Assembly (NCBI GenBank): GCA_046331425.1
Contig: JAXLQU010000005.1
Span: forward strand, 62,001-126,000
Direction of reading: 5' to 3'
DNA length: 64,000 bases
Origin: JANNUT01 sp046331425
GTDB lineage: Bacteria; Acidobacteriota; Polarisedimenticolia; J045
Shown: positions 26,768-35,445 of the stretch, one piece after another
Layout of the letters: every line of letters begins with the position of its first letter
Position numbering within the stretch: the stretch's first letter is position 1
Program-made: the position numbers and the translations under genes
The notes under the pieces: generated by a model
Told to the model about the DNA's origin: nothing
What the model saw: only the letters and a program-made list of their open reading frames with translations
The model's database searches: none

Positions 26768-28546
26768 TCACGTCCTACCGAACGATCGTTCCAGGTACTC
26801 CGGAGTCAGTCGCAGCGAGACGACCCGGCCGTGCGGGCAGTGGGTCGGCGCCTCACAGGCGTGGAGCCCGCGAAGGATGTAGTTCATCTGGGGGAGCCCC
26901 AAGGTCATCCCTTTCCGAACCGCGGTGTGACACGCAACGGTCGCGAGTGCATGGCTGAAAAGCGCGTCCGCTCCAGCCTTGGCCTCACGTTCGAGCCGAT
27001 CGAGCACCCTGAGCACAGCTTCCGCTGGGGCCGAGCGCCCAACGACCGACGGGACTTCACGAATGAGCAACGTCCCCCCACCCAGCGGCTCGACTCCAAA
27101 CCCGAGTCGGGAAAGGACGCCCCCGTGATCACCGGCGAGTTCCTCGATCGCAGGAGGGACATCCAAGGTCACCGGAAACAGCATCAGTTGCCGCGGGAGC
27201 GGTCCACTGTCGGCCATCTTGCAGAGCTCTTCGAACAACAGTCTCTCGTGAGCCACATGCTGATCGACGATCAACAGGCCGTCGCGGTCCTGCGCAACGA
27301 TGAAGCACTGCGCGTATTGCGTGAGAGCGACGAGCCCGTTGGCGGGAACGAGATGAGAGATCGTCAACGCGTCGGCACGCGATGGCGCGCCAGCTCCCTC
27401 TGCTGCGTAGGTGTCGCTGTTCGTGGGAGACGAAGATGCAACCAGAAAATCGATTCTTGGATTGTCAGGCCCGTTCGACGCGGGGTTCGTCGAGTACTCA
27501 CGAATGCGGTTCGGATCGACAGGTGAGGTTCGGAGGTCGGTCGACAGCGAGGGAACTGCTGCCCACGAACCGAGTGCGCGCCGCAGTGCAGCGACCACCA
27601 TCGCGCGGACCTCCTGAGCCTTGAGAAACCGCACCTCGCTCTTTGCCGGGTGTACGTTCACATCGACTTCAGACGGCGGTAACTCAAGGTACAAGGCGAC
27701 GACAGGGAACGCCCCCGACGGCAGCAGGTTTCGAAATCCATCCTGGACTGCCCTCATCAGCATCGCGTCCCGAACAGGCCGCCGATTGACGAAAATATGA
27801 AACCCATCTCGGTCGAACCGGTGTAGGTCGCTGCGCGCGGCGAAACCGTGCAGTCTCATCGAACCGCCATCGGCCTCTACTGGCACCAACCCGTTCGCCC
27901 ATTTCGAACCGAGCACATCGGCGATGCGTGACTTCGAGTCGTGAGCCGAGGGCGCATCCAATAACACGCGATCGGCATGACGGATTCGGAAGCCGACCTC
28001 GGGGCGTGCCAGTGCCGCTCGCTGGATCGTCCGCACGCAGTGGTCGAGTTCGGTTGCTGCCGTCTTGAGGAACTTCCGACGCGCAGGGATCCCAGCGAAC
28101 AGGTCGATCACGCTGAGCGAGGTCCCTTGCGACCGCGACGCGGGCCCAGCAGACATGAGTCGGCCCTGATCGACGACGACCCGCGATCCTTCCCCGACCG
28201 CAGGCGCTGTCACGAGTTCCACGCGAGCTACCGCAGCGATCGCAGCCAGAGCCTCGCCGCGAAACCCCAATGTCTGAATCTCTTGAAGGTCCCCGCCTGA
28301 TCTGATCTTGGACGTGGCATGTCGCTCGAACGCCATCACGGCATCGTCACGCTCCATGCCGAGTCCGTTGTCGGAGATCCGGATCAGGCCGATGCCCCCG
28401 TCGGTCAACTCGGCCTCGATCCGGGACGCTCCCGCGTCGAGCGCGTTGTCGATCAGCTCACGAAGTACGGAGGCCGGGCGATCCACGACCTCACCCGCCG
28501 CGATTTGGTCCGCTATCTGAGGCGGCAGTATCCGGATTAGCCCCAT
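26768..28546 (-). CDS. mutL: DNA mismatch repair protein MutL
   Basis: A 592-aa mismatch-repair mediator. The N-terminal GHKL ATPase has IAAGEVVDRPASVLRELIDN, ISDNGLGM and TLGFRGEALAAIAAV. The C-terminal dimerisation domain retains endonuclease motifs: DQHVAHERLLFEE (Val for the usual Ala), ACHTAVRKG and CPHGRV, so a nicking MutL is likely, as expected in bacteria without MutH. It is divergent from the sigma-like gene and precedes the yceD operon. Confidence 0.95.
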   Translation of the reverse strand: MGLIRILPPQIADQIAAGEVVDRPASVLRELIDNALDAGASRIEAELTDGGIGLIRISDNGLGMERDDAVMAFERHATSKIRSGGDLQEIQTLGFRGEALAAIAAVARVELVTAPAVGEGSRVVVDQGRLMSAGPASRSQGTSLSVIDLFAGIPARRKFLKTAATELDHCVRTIQRAALARPEVGFRIRHADRVLLDAPSAHDSKSRIADVLGSKWANGLVPVEADGGSMRLHGFAARSDLHRFDRDGFHIFVNRRPVRDAMLMRAVQDGFRNLLPSGAFPVVALYLELPPSEVDVNVHPAKSEVRFLKAQEVRAMVVAALRRALGSWAAVPSLSTDLRTSPVDPNRIREYSTNPASNGPDNPRIDFLVASSSPTNSDTYAAEGAGAPSRADALTISHLVPANGLVALTQYAQCFIVAQDRDGLLIVDQHVAHERLLFEELCKMADSGPLPRQLMLFPVTLDVPPAIEELAGDHGGVLSRLGFGVEPLGGGTLLIREVPSVVGRSAPAEAVLRVLDRLEREAKAGADALFSHALATVACHTAVRKGMTLGLPQMNYILRGLHACEAPTHCPHGRVVSLRLTPEYLERSFGRT

Positions 28547-28702
28547 TCAGTCCCGCTCCCGTCTCTGTCAGCCAGCCAGAGCGTACCAGTGGACGAGCGA
28601 AAACACCGTTGGACAGTGGCTGGAAACCCTGCCAAGCAGGCACCCCGCGTCAAATTGACAGGGATCAATGGCGGGAATAGCTGCTTTGCCCCTGAAAAAC
28701 AC

Positions 28703-28718
28703 TGGCATCGCAATTGCT
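28703..28718 (+). promoter_or_regulatory. Sigma-54 (RpoN) type -24/-12 promoter
   Basis: TGGCATCGCAATTGCT matches the consensus TGGCACG-N4-TTGCW at all key positions: GG at -24 and GC at -12 with the correct 10-nt spacing. Transcription should start near 28729, giving a 30-nt leader to the sigma-like gene. Confidence 0.75.
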
Positions 28719-28760
28719 GTAGGCAGGGTGGGAAGCAGTAGACCCCTAAGGATGACGACG

Positions 28761-29120
28761 ATGTGGATCCCCTGGTTGATGAAAGAAAAGTCCCTCGATG
28801 ATTTCGTGGATGCCGAGGGCGAGACCAGACTCTCCCAGTTGATGGAAGACGCTGGCTCGGTCAAGCCGGAAGAGGATCTTTACAAGAAGGAGCTTGTTGC
28901 TATTACGAGACAGGCTCTCGAGGAGTTGCCGGAACGCGAGCGCCTGATCCTCCTGAAGCGTTTCGGTGTGATGGGTAACGACGAAATGACCCTCGAAGAA
29001 ATCGGCAAGATCCTGGGCCTCTCTCGCGAGCGGGTTCGGCAGCTCGAGAAGGAAGCCAAGATGAAGTTGAGAGAACGATTGGGCTCTCTCCGTAGGCAGT
29101 TGCAGTTCTCTCTGACCTGA
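28761..29120 (+). CDS. Stand-alone sigma-70 region 3.2/4 protein
   Basis: A 119-aa protein containing only the C-terminal part of a sigma-70 factor. DAEGETRLSQLMEDAG resembles the region 3.2 finger. ITRQALEELPERERLILLKR starts region 4.1, and the -35-binding helix-turn-helix is MTLEEIGKILGLSRERVRQLE. No region 2 is present, and nothing upstream on this strand could supply it. ATG 28761 follows AAGGA by 8 nt; ATG 28752 and 28779 are alternatives. It could be a regulator that competes for or tunes -35 recognition. It is monocistronic: sigma-54 promoter upstream, terminator downstream. Confidence 0.8.
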   Translation: MWIPWLMKEKSLDDFVDAEGETRLSQLMEDAGSVKPEEDLYKKELVAITRQALEELPERERLILLKRFGVMGNDEMTLEEIGKILGLSRERVRQLEKEAKMKLRERLGSLRRQLQFSLT

Positions 29121-29204
29121 CCCCTCCAAGTGCCACCCCAGGCATCCAAACCTGGGTAAGGGAGGAGAACCTCCCCTCCTGACCGACCTCCTCCCGAAGT
29201 ACTC

Positions 29205-29241
29205 CGGCCCGCCGCCCCCCTCCGGCGGGCCGATCCTTTTT
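29205..29241 (+). terminator. Intrinsic terminator of the sigma-like gene
   Basis: A perfect 10-bp stem CGGCCCGCCG (29205-29214) with CGGCGGGCCG (29223-29232), 8-nt loop, followed by ATCC and T5 (29237-29241). Confidence 0.85.
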
Positions 29242-29266
29242 GATCGGCAGAGCCTACAGATCCTCG

Positions 29267-30670
29267 TCATCTGCCGGTGGGGTGAGCGATAGCTCGAAGC
29301 GCCTCGTAATAATTGAAGTCAGGATCTGTCTCGGCGGTATGGCAGGCGGTACACGTACTCATCGTGGTCTTGCCATAGGTAGCCTCAGGATTCGATCGAT
29401 GCGCCGAGCCTGGTCCATGACACGACTCGCATCCAACGCTCGAGAGATGCGGCGTCTCTCGCGCGTTTCGAAAACCACTCGGTTGTCCGAACCCGACGGA
29501 ATGACATCCGAAACACTGCAACTGTTTGGGTTCCCCACCTTCCGCTTGCTCCAGTGTCTTCCAAGCCAGCGCGTGTTTCGATTTCGTCCATTGACCGATA
29601 ACGGGGGCGTGGCACGCAGTACAGGCGCCGACCCCCACAAACTCCACGGCACCAGTCTCGGACTGGCCGACAGGCGGTAGAAGTGCTTTCACATCCGCCT
29701 CCTGTGCCGCCTGAAGCGTGCGCATAACGAGTCGGTCCATGCTGTCGTCTGTCGCGACAGCGTCTCCCAATCCTGCGACACGGCTCTCGATGCGGAACGG
29801 AGAATCGACTGCGGCTCGGTAGAGTTCGAGCTGTCCGAACGCCTTGCCCTGGTCGCTTACGTACATTAGGCGGGTCGCTCCGACCCGCTCGGCCCGATCT
29901 GTCGTTCGTGCCGCAAAGGCACCGACGATTAGATCGATACCTGGCACCCGCTGTGCGATCACGGTGGCGTCCTCGATCGGAAGTGCTGCGAGGACGACGA
30001 CAACATCATGGCTGCTGCGCAAGGCCGGTACGAGGCTGGACAGAGACTCGATTGGATCCGCGATACCAACGCGTCGACCCTCGGCGGTTCTGCTCTCGAC
30101 GGACGGGTTGGCCCGCGCGACCGAGGTGATGGCGAATCGGAGACCCCCCTGTTCGACGGTAGTCGAGGCTGCGAACAATCGCTGGCCCGACTGAATATCG
30201 ACGACGTTCGCACTCACCAATGGATAAGGGACGCCCGTGGTCAGTCGCCGAAGCTCCTCGTATCCCAACGTCAGTTCCCGCTCGCCGACACCGACAGCTG
30301 AGTATCCAAGGCTGCTCATCCCCTCGATGATTCCCTTGGTCTTTACCTTGCCACCAGGGCTGGGCGTGTCCGAGAAGTTCCCACTGTCGAGCAAGATCAG
30401 GGGGGTTTGAGACCAGCGGCGTCGCAAACCGACGAGGTAACCGGCTCTCTTGCTCAGGCCCCCCATTGGATTTTTAGGGCAACCGCATTGATCCAGATAT
30501 CCTTCGACGGCGCCTGTTACCAGCAGCACGGCTCGAGGTTGTTCCGCCACGTCACTCGAACTGGGAGCGCTTCGCGCCTCCCCAACGAACAGTGCCGTCA
30601 TCAAAGGGACCGCAAGTCCGCAACCGAGCGCCCAGAGGAGCCAACCGTTGCGTCTCTTTTGTGCTCTCAT
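29267..30670 (-). CDS. Exported metallophosphatase-like / tetraheme cytochrome c fusion
   Basis: A 467-aa protein. Residues 1-35 form a signal peptide. Residues about 45-300 look like the UshA/5'-nucleotidase-type family, in the variant starting VTGAVEGYLDQCGCPKNPMG-GLSKRAGYL instead of the usual HxNDxHG, with LLDSGNFSD, GYSAVGVGERELTLG and SANV. The C-terminal part carries four CxxCH heme motifs at about 350 (CTACH), 386 (CFGCH), 414 (CESCH) and 440 (CTACH), like cytochrome c554-type proteins. It is probably periplasmic and redox-active; the reaction is unknown. It is divergent from maf. Confidence 0.82.
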   Translation of the reverse strand: MRAQKRRNGWLLWALGCGLAVPLMTALFVGEARSAPSSSDVAEQPRAVLLVTGAVEGYLDQCGCPKNPMGGLSKRAGYLVGLRRRWSQTPLILLDSGNFSDTPSPGGKVKTKGIIEGMSSLGYSAVGVGERELTLGYEELRRLTTGVPYPLVSANVVDIQSGQRLFAASTTVEQGGLRFAITSVARANPSVESRTAEGRRVGIADPIESLSSLVPALRSSHDVVVVLAALPIEDATVIAQRVPGIDLIVGAFAARTTDRAERVGATRLMYVSDQGKAFGQLELYRAAVDSPFRIESRVAGLGDAVATDDSMDRLVMRTLQAAQEADVKALLPPVGQSETGAVEFVGVGACTACHAPVIGQWTKSKHALAWKTLEQAEGGEPKQLQCFGCHSVGFGQPSGFRNARETPHLSSVGCESCHGPGSAHRSNPEATYGKTTMSTCTACHTAETDPDFNYYEALRAIAHPTGR

Positions 30671-30705
30671 TTTTGATTGTCTCCGCGGGAGAATACGAGA
30701 CGCTC

Positions 30706-31335
30706 ATGAAACCGGCAAAAGAACCTTCCAAATCACGCCTCGTCCTGGCATCCCGCTCACCGCGCCGCCGTGAAATCCTGGACATCCTTGGAGTCAACTA
30801 CCAGGTGATGAACGTGCATGTCGATGAAAGACCCCACCGCAACGAGTCGCCGACTCCCCTCGCCCGCCGTCTGGCTCTGGCAAAGGCAACTGCCGCGCGG
30901 CGCGTCGACCCAAAATCGACCATCCTGGCAGCCGATACGGTCGTTGCCTGTGGTCGCGCGTCTCTCGGAAAACCGCGCGATCAACGCGATGCACGGCGGA
31001 TGCTCAGGATGCTCTCGGGTCGGTGGCACGATGTCGTGACAGCCATCGCGTGGCTGGAACAGGGTCGCAAACCGTTCGTAGCCCATGCACGAACGCGCGT
31101 TCGGTTCTCGGAACTCACCGATGAGGAGATCGACAACTACGTTCAAAGCGATGAGCCGTGGGACAAAGCTGGGGGATACGCGCTCCAAGGTGCGGCGAGT
31201 TGGTTCGTCACCGAGATTCGAGGCTCGGTGAGCAACGTGATCGGCCTGCCGATTGAAACACTCAGGTCGATCTGGAACCGCCGCGTCTCATCGCCTCCCC
31301 GCCTCGGATCGACCCGAACACCCAGACCATGGTGA
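30706..31335 (+). CDS. maf: Maf family nucleotide pyrophosphatase
   Basis: A 209-aa house-cleaning nucleoside triphosphate pyrophosphatase. LVLASRSPRRREILDILG is the Maf signature; ILAADTVVACGRASLGKP carries the catalytic Asp. YVQSDEPWDKAGGYALQG and SNVIGLPIETL complete the family. ATG 30706 puts MKPAKEPSKS before the first strand; the frame is open upstream into the neighbour's leader. It is followed on the opposite strand by gcvH. Confidence 0.93.
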   Translation: MKPAKEPSKSRLVLASRSPRRREILDILGVNYQVMNVHVDERPHRNESPTPLARRLALAKATAARRVDPKSTILAADTVVACGRASLGKPRDQRDARRMLRMLSGRWHDVVTAIAWLEQGRKPFVAHARTRVRFSELTDEEIDNYVQSDEPWDKAGGYALQGAASWFVTEIRGSVSNVIGLPIETLRSIWNRRVSSPPRLGSTRTPRPW

Positions 31336-31354
31336 CCGCAGAGATCGAGCGTCG

Positions 31355-31744
31355 TTAGTGGGCAGACTCTTCGAGATACTTCTTGTACGCCGCAAAGTCC
31401 ATGAGTTGTGAAAGCGAGCTTGAATCTGCAAGTTTGATGCGAACCAACCAACCGCTGCCGAACGGGTCCTGATTGACCCTCTCGGGATGCTCGGCTAGTT
31501 CTGTGTTGACTGCGGTCACCTCACCACTTGCGGGCGCATAGAACTCGGCAACAGCCTTGACCGACTCGATCTCCCCCAGCTCATCACCGACCTTAACGTT
31601 GCGGCCAGTCTCACCTAGATTCAGGTAGACGATGTCCCCCAACTCTTGTTGCGCGAAATCACTGATACCCATTACCGCGCTATCTCCCTCTGGGTATATC
31701 CACTCGTGCTCTGGCGTGAAACGGCATTCCTCAGGACGTGGCAT
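31355..31744 (-). CDS. gcvH: Glycine cleavage system H protein
   Basis: A 129-aa lipoyl carrier shuttling the aminomethyl group between GcvP, GcvT and GcvL. The lipoylated Lys lies in GEIESVKAVAEFYAPASGEV. MPRPEECRFTPEHEWIYPEG is the usual N-terminus, with GAGGAG 6 nt before ATG 31744. It lies 24 nt downstream of gcvT. gcvP is not in the window. Confidence 0.95.
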   Translation of the reverse strand: MPRPEECRFTPEHEWIYPEGDSAVMGISDFAQQELGDIVYLNLGETGRNVKVGDELGEIESVKAVAEFYAPASGEVTAVNTELAEHPERVNQDPFGSGWLVRIKLADSSSLSQLMDFAAYKKYLEESAH

Positions 31745-31768
31745 TTGATCTCCTCGCATGCAGCGAGC

Positions 31769-32899
31769 TTAGGCCTTCAATGGACTCGGCCGGCGATAGA
31801 ACGGCAGCGGCACGAGTGAGCCCGGAAGACGGCGCCCACGCACGTCGATCTCTATTTTTGTATCCTCGGCCGCGTGCTCTCTGGGCACATAAGCCATACC
31901 GAGCCCAACTTCGAGTGTCGGGGAAAAACTACCAGAAGTGACCTCACCAACGGGATCGCCGCCGACCAAGACCGTATTGTGCTGCCGCGGTATGCCGGCA
32001 CCATCGATGCGAAAGCCGACACGCCGCCTAGACGGGCCGCTCGCCTGTTCGCTCTGCAGTGCGGTCTTTCCGACAAAGGAGGCTTTGTTCCAATCGATCG
32101 TGAAGTCGAGCGCCGCCTCCAACACGGTGGTCGTGTCGTCGATGTCATTACCGTACAAGGGCAGCCCCGCCTCGAGGCGCAACGTGTCACGCGCAGCCAA
32201 GCCGCACGCGCGGATGCCATCGTTGGCCCCTTCCTGCATCAGTGCGTCCCACACGTGGGGAGCATCGGCGTTGGCCAGGAAGATCTCGAATCCCATCTCT
32301 CCAGTGTAGCCAGTGCGGCTTGCCATCATCGGTCGGCCAGCAACCAGCCCACGAGCCCAGTGGTAGTACTTCACCGTCATGGAATCCACGCCGCTGGTAA
32401 GTCGCGACATGATCGCTCGCGCTTTCGGACCTTGAAGCGCGATGAGCGCGGTTGCGTCGGAGACGTCCTCGATCGCAGCGTCGAACCCAGCCAGGTGCTC
32501 TTGCATCCAGGCCAGATCTTTCGCCCGATTCGATGCGTTGACGACCGTCATGTAGTGCTCGTCGCCCATCCGGTAGATCAATAGGTCATCGACGATCGTT
32601 CCTCGTTCGGTCGTGAGCACTGAGTAGACGACCTTCCCGATGGGCAACGTACTGACCTTGGTGGGGACCACCTGGTCGAGAAACCTCCCTGCATCGGTTC
32701 CCCTGATTTCGAACTCACCCATGTGGCTAACATCGAATAACCCTGCCGCGGCCCGCGTCGCACGATGTTCTTCCAAGACGCTGCTGTACTGCACCGGCAT
32801 CGAATAGCCAGCGAACGGCACCATCTTCGCCTTCAGGGCGACGTGACAGTTTCGCAACGGAGTCTCTCGCTGCGTTTCGGCGTCGTTTGCGCGGCTCAC
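31769..32899 (-). CDS. gcvT: Aminomethyltransferase (glycine cleavage T protein)
   Basis: A 376-aa folate-dependent enzyme releasing ammonia from the aminomethyl-lipoyl H protein to give methylene-THF. MVPFAGYSMPVQYSSVLEEH, AGLFDVSHMGEFEIRG, SRTGYTGEMGFEIF and LAARDTLRLEAGLPLYGND are diagnostic. The start is GTG 32899 with GGAGG 5 nt upstream (a TTG at 32911 is less likely). It forms a gcvT-gcvH pair. The 60-nt upstream gap has no room for a glycine riboswitch. Confidence 0.95.
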   Translation of the reverse strand: MSRANDAETQRETPLRNCHVALKAKMVPFAGYSMPVQYSSVLEEHRATRAAAGLFDVSHMGEFEIRGTDAGRFLDQVVPTKVSTLPIGKVVYSVLTTERGTIVDDLLIYRMGDEHYMTVVNASNRAKDLAWMQEHLAGFDAAIEDVSDATALIALQGPKARAIMSRLTSGVDSMTVKYYHWARGLVAGRPMMASRTGYTGEMGFEIFLANADAPHVWDALMQEGANDGIRACGLAARDTLRLEAGLPLYGNDIDDTTTVLEAALDFTIDWNKASFVGKTALQSEQASGPSRRRVGFRIDGAGIPRQHNTVLVGGDPVGEVTSGSFSPTLEVGLGMAYVPREHAAEDTKIEIDVRGRRLPGSLVPLPFYRRPSPLKA

Positions 32900-32959
32900 C
32901 CGAACCTCCAATCAAAGGCGGGGGATGCTAGCACCGGCTCAACGCGGGCGGCAACGATC

Positions 32960-33562
32960 CTATCGCGGTACCCATAAGCCGCGCGGCTCCCAGCAGTACA
33001 AACGTGTGCGCGCGGTCGAGCCGTTGACTACCACAGCGCAGACGGCATCGCCCCCAGCGGTCACGAAAACCGACCCTGCCGTCGCGGTCGCCTCCGGAGT
33101 GAAGGCGACAACGCGACTCGACCCGAAGCGTACCCTCGGATCGCTGGGAGTGAGCGGCGTTGTGCTCGGTGGCAAATCGATCAGTCCCGCAAGCGCAGGG
33201 CGCCCGACTCGGCACCCGTCGACGTCTCGCGATAGCCAGAATGCGTTCGGACCGGCGTCGATCCCCGCGTCGATGTCGTCACGGCGAATGCCGTCTCCAT
33301 CGCCGTCGTGCACCCAACGCAGCGGCTCATCGCTGCCGGTTCGAGGAAACACGAGCCCAAGGGATCGACCGCTGATGGTCGCCTCAACGGCTGCGGCCCG
33401 CATGGAGGCAGCCAGCACGGCGGCGCAAGACTCCGCCCCGCGGCGGTGAGCCGCGGGACGGAGGTTGTCGCTGGACAGCATGAGCAGCAATGAAACCGCG
33501 GCAAGCACCACGATCAGCATGGCCAGTGACGTTCCATGCTCTCCTTGCGCAGATCGCATCAT
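32960..33562 (-). CDS. GspH/FimT-like pseudopilin
   Basis: A 200-aa protein with a short basic leader, the N-terminal prepilin-type segment GTSLAMLIVVLAAVSLLLML (the Glu5 of major pilins is missing, as in some minor pseudopilins) and a C-terminal beta-rich domain with SGRSLGLVFPRTGSDEPLRW. FimT/GspH minor pseudopilins prime type II secretion or type IV pilus assembly, or bind DNA. No other pilus genes are visible, so the system is unknown. It overlaps the HhH protein gene by 4 nt. Confidence 0.65.
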   Translation of the reverse strand: MMRSAQGEHGTSLAMLIVVLAAVSLLLMLSSDNLRPAAHRRGAESCAAVLAASMRAAAVEATISGRSLGLVFPRTGSDEPLRWVHDGDGDGIRRDDIDAGIDAGPNAFWLSRDVDGCRVGRPALAGLIDLPPSTTPLTPSDPRVRFGSSRVVAFTPEATATAGSVFVTAGGDAVCAVVVNGSTARTRLYCWEPRGLWVPR

Positions 33563-33891
33563 CGCGCGTTGGCGTCCACACTCAGCCGCGACCTGATCTT
33601 CTCCAGCATCTTGGGCCCCAGTCCTTTGACGGCAACCAAGTCGTCGACGCTCTTGAATGGGCCGTGCTGACTGCGGTACTCGACGATGCGCTTGGCAAGT
33701 GCCGGCCCGATGCCCGGCAATGACGTGAGTTCTTCGACACCAGCGGTATTGATGTTGACGCTCGCCGTCGAAGCGGCTCCAGCGCGGACCTCCTCGTTAG
33801 CGCCGCGCGTTCCCCGCTGCGGCTCAGCATTCGCGGCGACAAACAAGCAAAGCATAGACAGCAAGACGACGATCCGATTCAAGGCACGCAT
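33559..33891 (-). CDS. ComEA-like helix-hairpin-helix DNA-binding protein
   Basis: A 110-aa exported protein. Signal peptide MRALNRIVVLLSMLCLFVAA, a short linker, then two helix-hairpin-helix motifs: SVNINTAGVEELTSLPGIGP and KSVDDLVAVKGLGPKMLEKI. This is the ComEA fold, which binds DNA in the periplasm during uptake. The ATG at 33891 has GGAGGAGG upstream. With the FimT-like gene it forms a small two-gene set consistent with natural transformation; this is inference. Confidence 0.82.
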   Translation of the reverse strand: MRALNRIVVLLSMLCLFVAANAEPQRGTRGANEEVRAGAASTASVNINTAGVEELTSLPGIGPALAKRIVEYRSQHGPFKSVDDLVAVKGLGPKMLEKIRSRLSVDANAR

Positions 33892-34080
33892 GAGTCCTCC
33901 TCCGTTGTGCACGCCGTGCGGCGGCATCGCGAGCCAAAGCAACTCGCGTGCCGCTCGGATCGAGCCGCCGAGAACCCATGCAAATCGCCGGTTAGAGCGC
34001 TGATACTGCCGCCGGAACGTCCGCCGGAGGGCGCTGTCCGCTTCCCGTGTTCGCCGACAGACGATCGCCCGCGCCGCTCG

Positions 34081-35445
34081 CTATCGAGGACTCGGCGCAG
34101 CGGGAGCTTCGTGTTTTGCAGGTGCCGGAGTTTCCGGATTGCTTGCAACGTAGAACTTCTTCGCATCGAGAAAGATGATCGTTGCCGCAAAAGTCAGAAG
34201 CAGCACGAAGCCGACCTGCAACACGCGTTCTTTGAATCGCGGCGAAAGATCGCGCCGCAACGCGCCTTCAAACAGCAGAATCAAAATGTGGCCGCCGTCG
34301 AGCACGGGAATCGGCAACAAATTGAAGAGCCCGAGCTGCAAGCTGATGAATGCCAATAACTGTACGAACGGGACGAACCCTTGCTGCATTTGATCGCGCG
34401 AGATCCGAGCGATCTCGAGTGGACCCGACACGGCATCCATCCCCAGATCTCTACGCAGAAGTTTGTTGATCGCGGTAAACAACTCGGTGGCGTTGCGGCG
34501 AGCCTCGGAAACCGCCTCCTTCAGGGCCGCCGCCGGCGGGTACTTCACGAGCTTCAGCGGGTAACCGAAGGCAACGCCGATCTTCGGCTTACCGTCTGCG
34601 CCAGCAGCCGGAGTTACCATCAATGTCAACTCTTCACTGCCTCTTTGAATCTTGAACTTTATCTGCGGACTGGAACTGGATTTGACCGCCGCGACCGCTC
34701 CCTCCAGCCCAACCGGCACACGCCCATCGATCTCGAGTATCCGATCGCCGGCCAGCAGTCCGGCCACGGCCGCCGGCTCATTCGCCATTACCTGTGAGAC
34801 CAACAGGTGCAACCGAATCCTAACGCCGTCCCAACCAACACCGAATCGCGTATCTTTTCCGACGGTGACGTCGACTTCCTGTGTCCTGCCGTCACGCTCG
34901 ACGGTGTAACGGAGCGTCTTGCCCGGAGCGTAGAGCATTGCGTTCTGATAGTCGGCGAAAGAGCCGATCGCGGCGTCTCCGACCTTCACGATTCGATCAC
35001 CCGGCAGCAAGCCAGCGATCTCGGCCGGCGACCCGGTTTCGAATCGCTCGATCAGAGGCGGTCCGGCGGGTAATTCAGGAACCTGGATCCCGTGGACGAA
35101 CAGCGCCCACCACACCGCGATCGCCAAGGCGACATTCATCGCTGGGCCGGCAAGCATGATGATCAACCGCTGCCAACGCGGCTTCGCGGTCAGCATGCCA
35201 GGGTCGTCGCCCGAGACAGCCTTGTCGCCCGGCATCTCGCCAGACATCCTCACGTAGCCACCCAACGGAATGGGAGCAATGCGATAGTCTGTTTCGCCGC
35301 GCGTAAACCCGATCAATCGTGGTCCGAATCCAAGCGAGAACACCTCGACACGCACTTTGAAATACTTCGCCGCCAAGAAATGTCCCAACTCGTGAATGAA
35401 CACCAGCAGCCCCAACACCACGATCCCGGCCAATACAAGACTCAT
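34081..35445 (-). CDS. rseP: RIP metalloprotease RseP
   Basis: A 454-aa site-2 intramembrane protease. The zinc site is VFIHELGHFLAAKYF near residue 17 and LLPIPVLDGGHILILLF near 385. Two PDZ-type regions lie between, around PAEIAGLLPGDRIVKVGD and PAAVAGLLAGDRILEIDGR. It cleaves membrane substrates such as anti-sigma factors. Its start overlaps the dxr stop by 4 nt. Confidence 0.95.
   Translation of the reverse strand: MSLVLAGIVVLGLLVFIHELGHFLAAKYFKVRVEVFSLGFGPRLIGFTRGETDYRIAPIPLGGYVRMSGEMPGDKAVSGDDPGMLTAKPRWQRLIIMLAGPAMNVALAIAVWWALFVHGIQVPELPAGPPLIERFETGSPAEIAGLLPGDRIVKVGDAAIGSFADYQNAMLYAPGKTLRYTVERDGRTQEVDVTVGKDTRFGVGWDGVRIRLHLLVSQVMANEPAAVAGLLAGDRILEIDGRVPVGLEGAVAAVKSSSSPQIKFKIQRGSEELTLMVTPAAGADGKPKIGVAFGYPLKLVKYPPAAALKEAVSEARRNATELFTAINKLLRRDLGMDAVSGPLEIARISRDQMQQGFVPFVQLLAFISLQLGLFNLLPIPVLDGGHILILLFEGALRRDLSPRFKERVLQVGFVLLLTFAATIIFLDAKKFYVASNPETPAPAKHEAPAAPSPR

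Noticed and set aside
32900..32959. Glycine riboswitch before gcvT
   Set aside because: The gap to the next gene is only about 60 nt; no tandem aptamer can fit.
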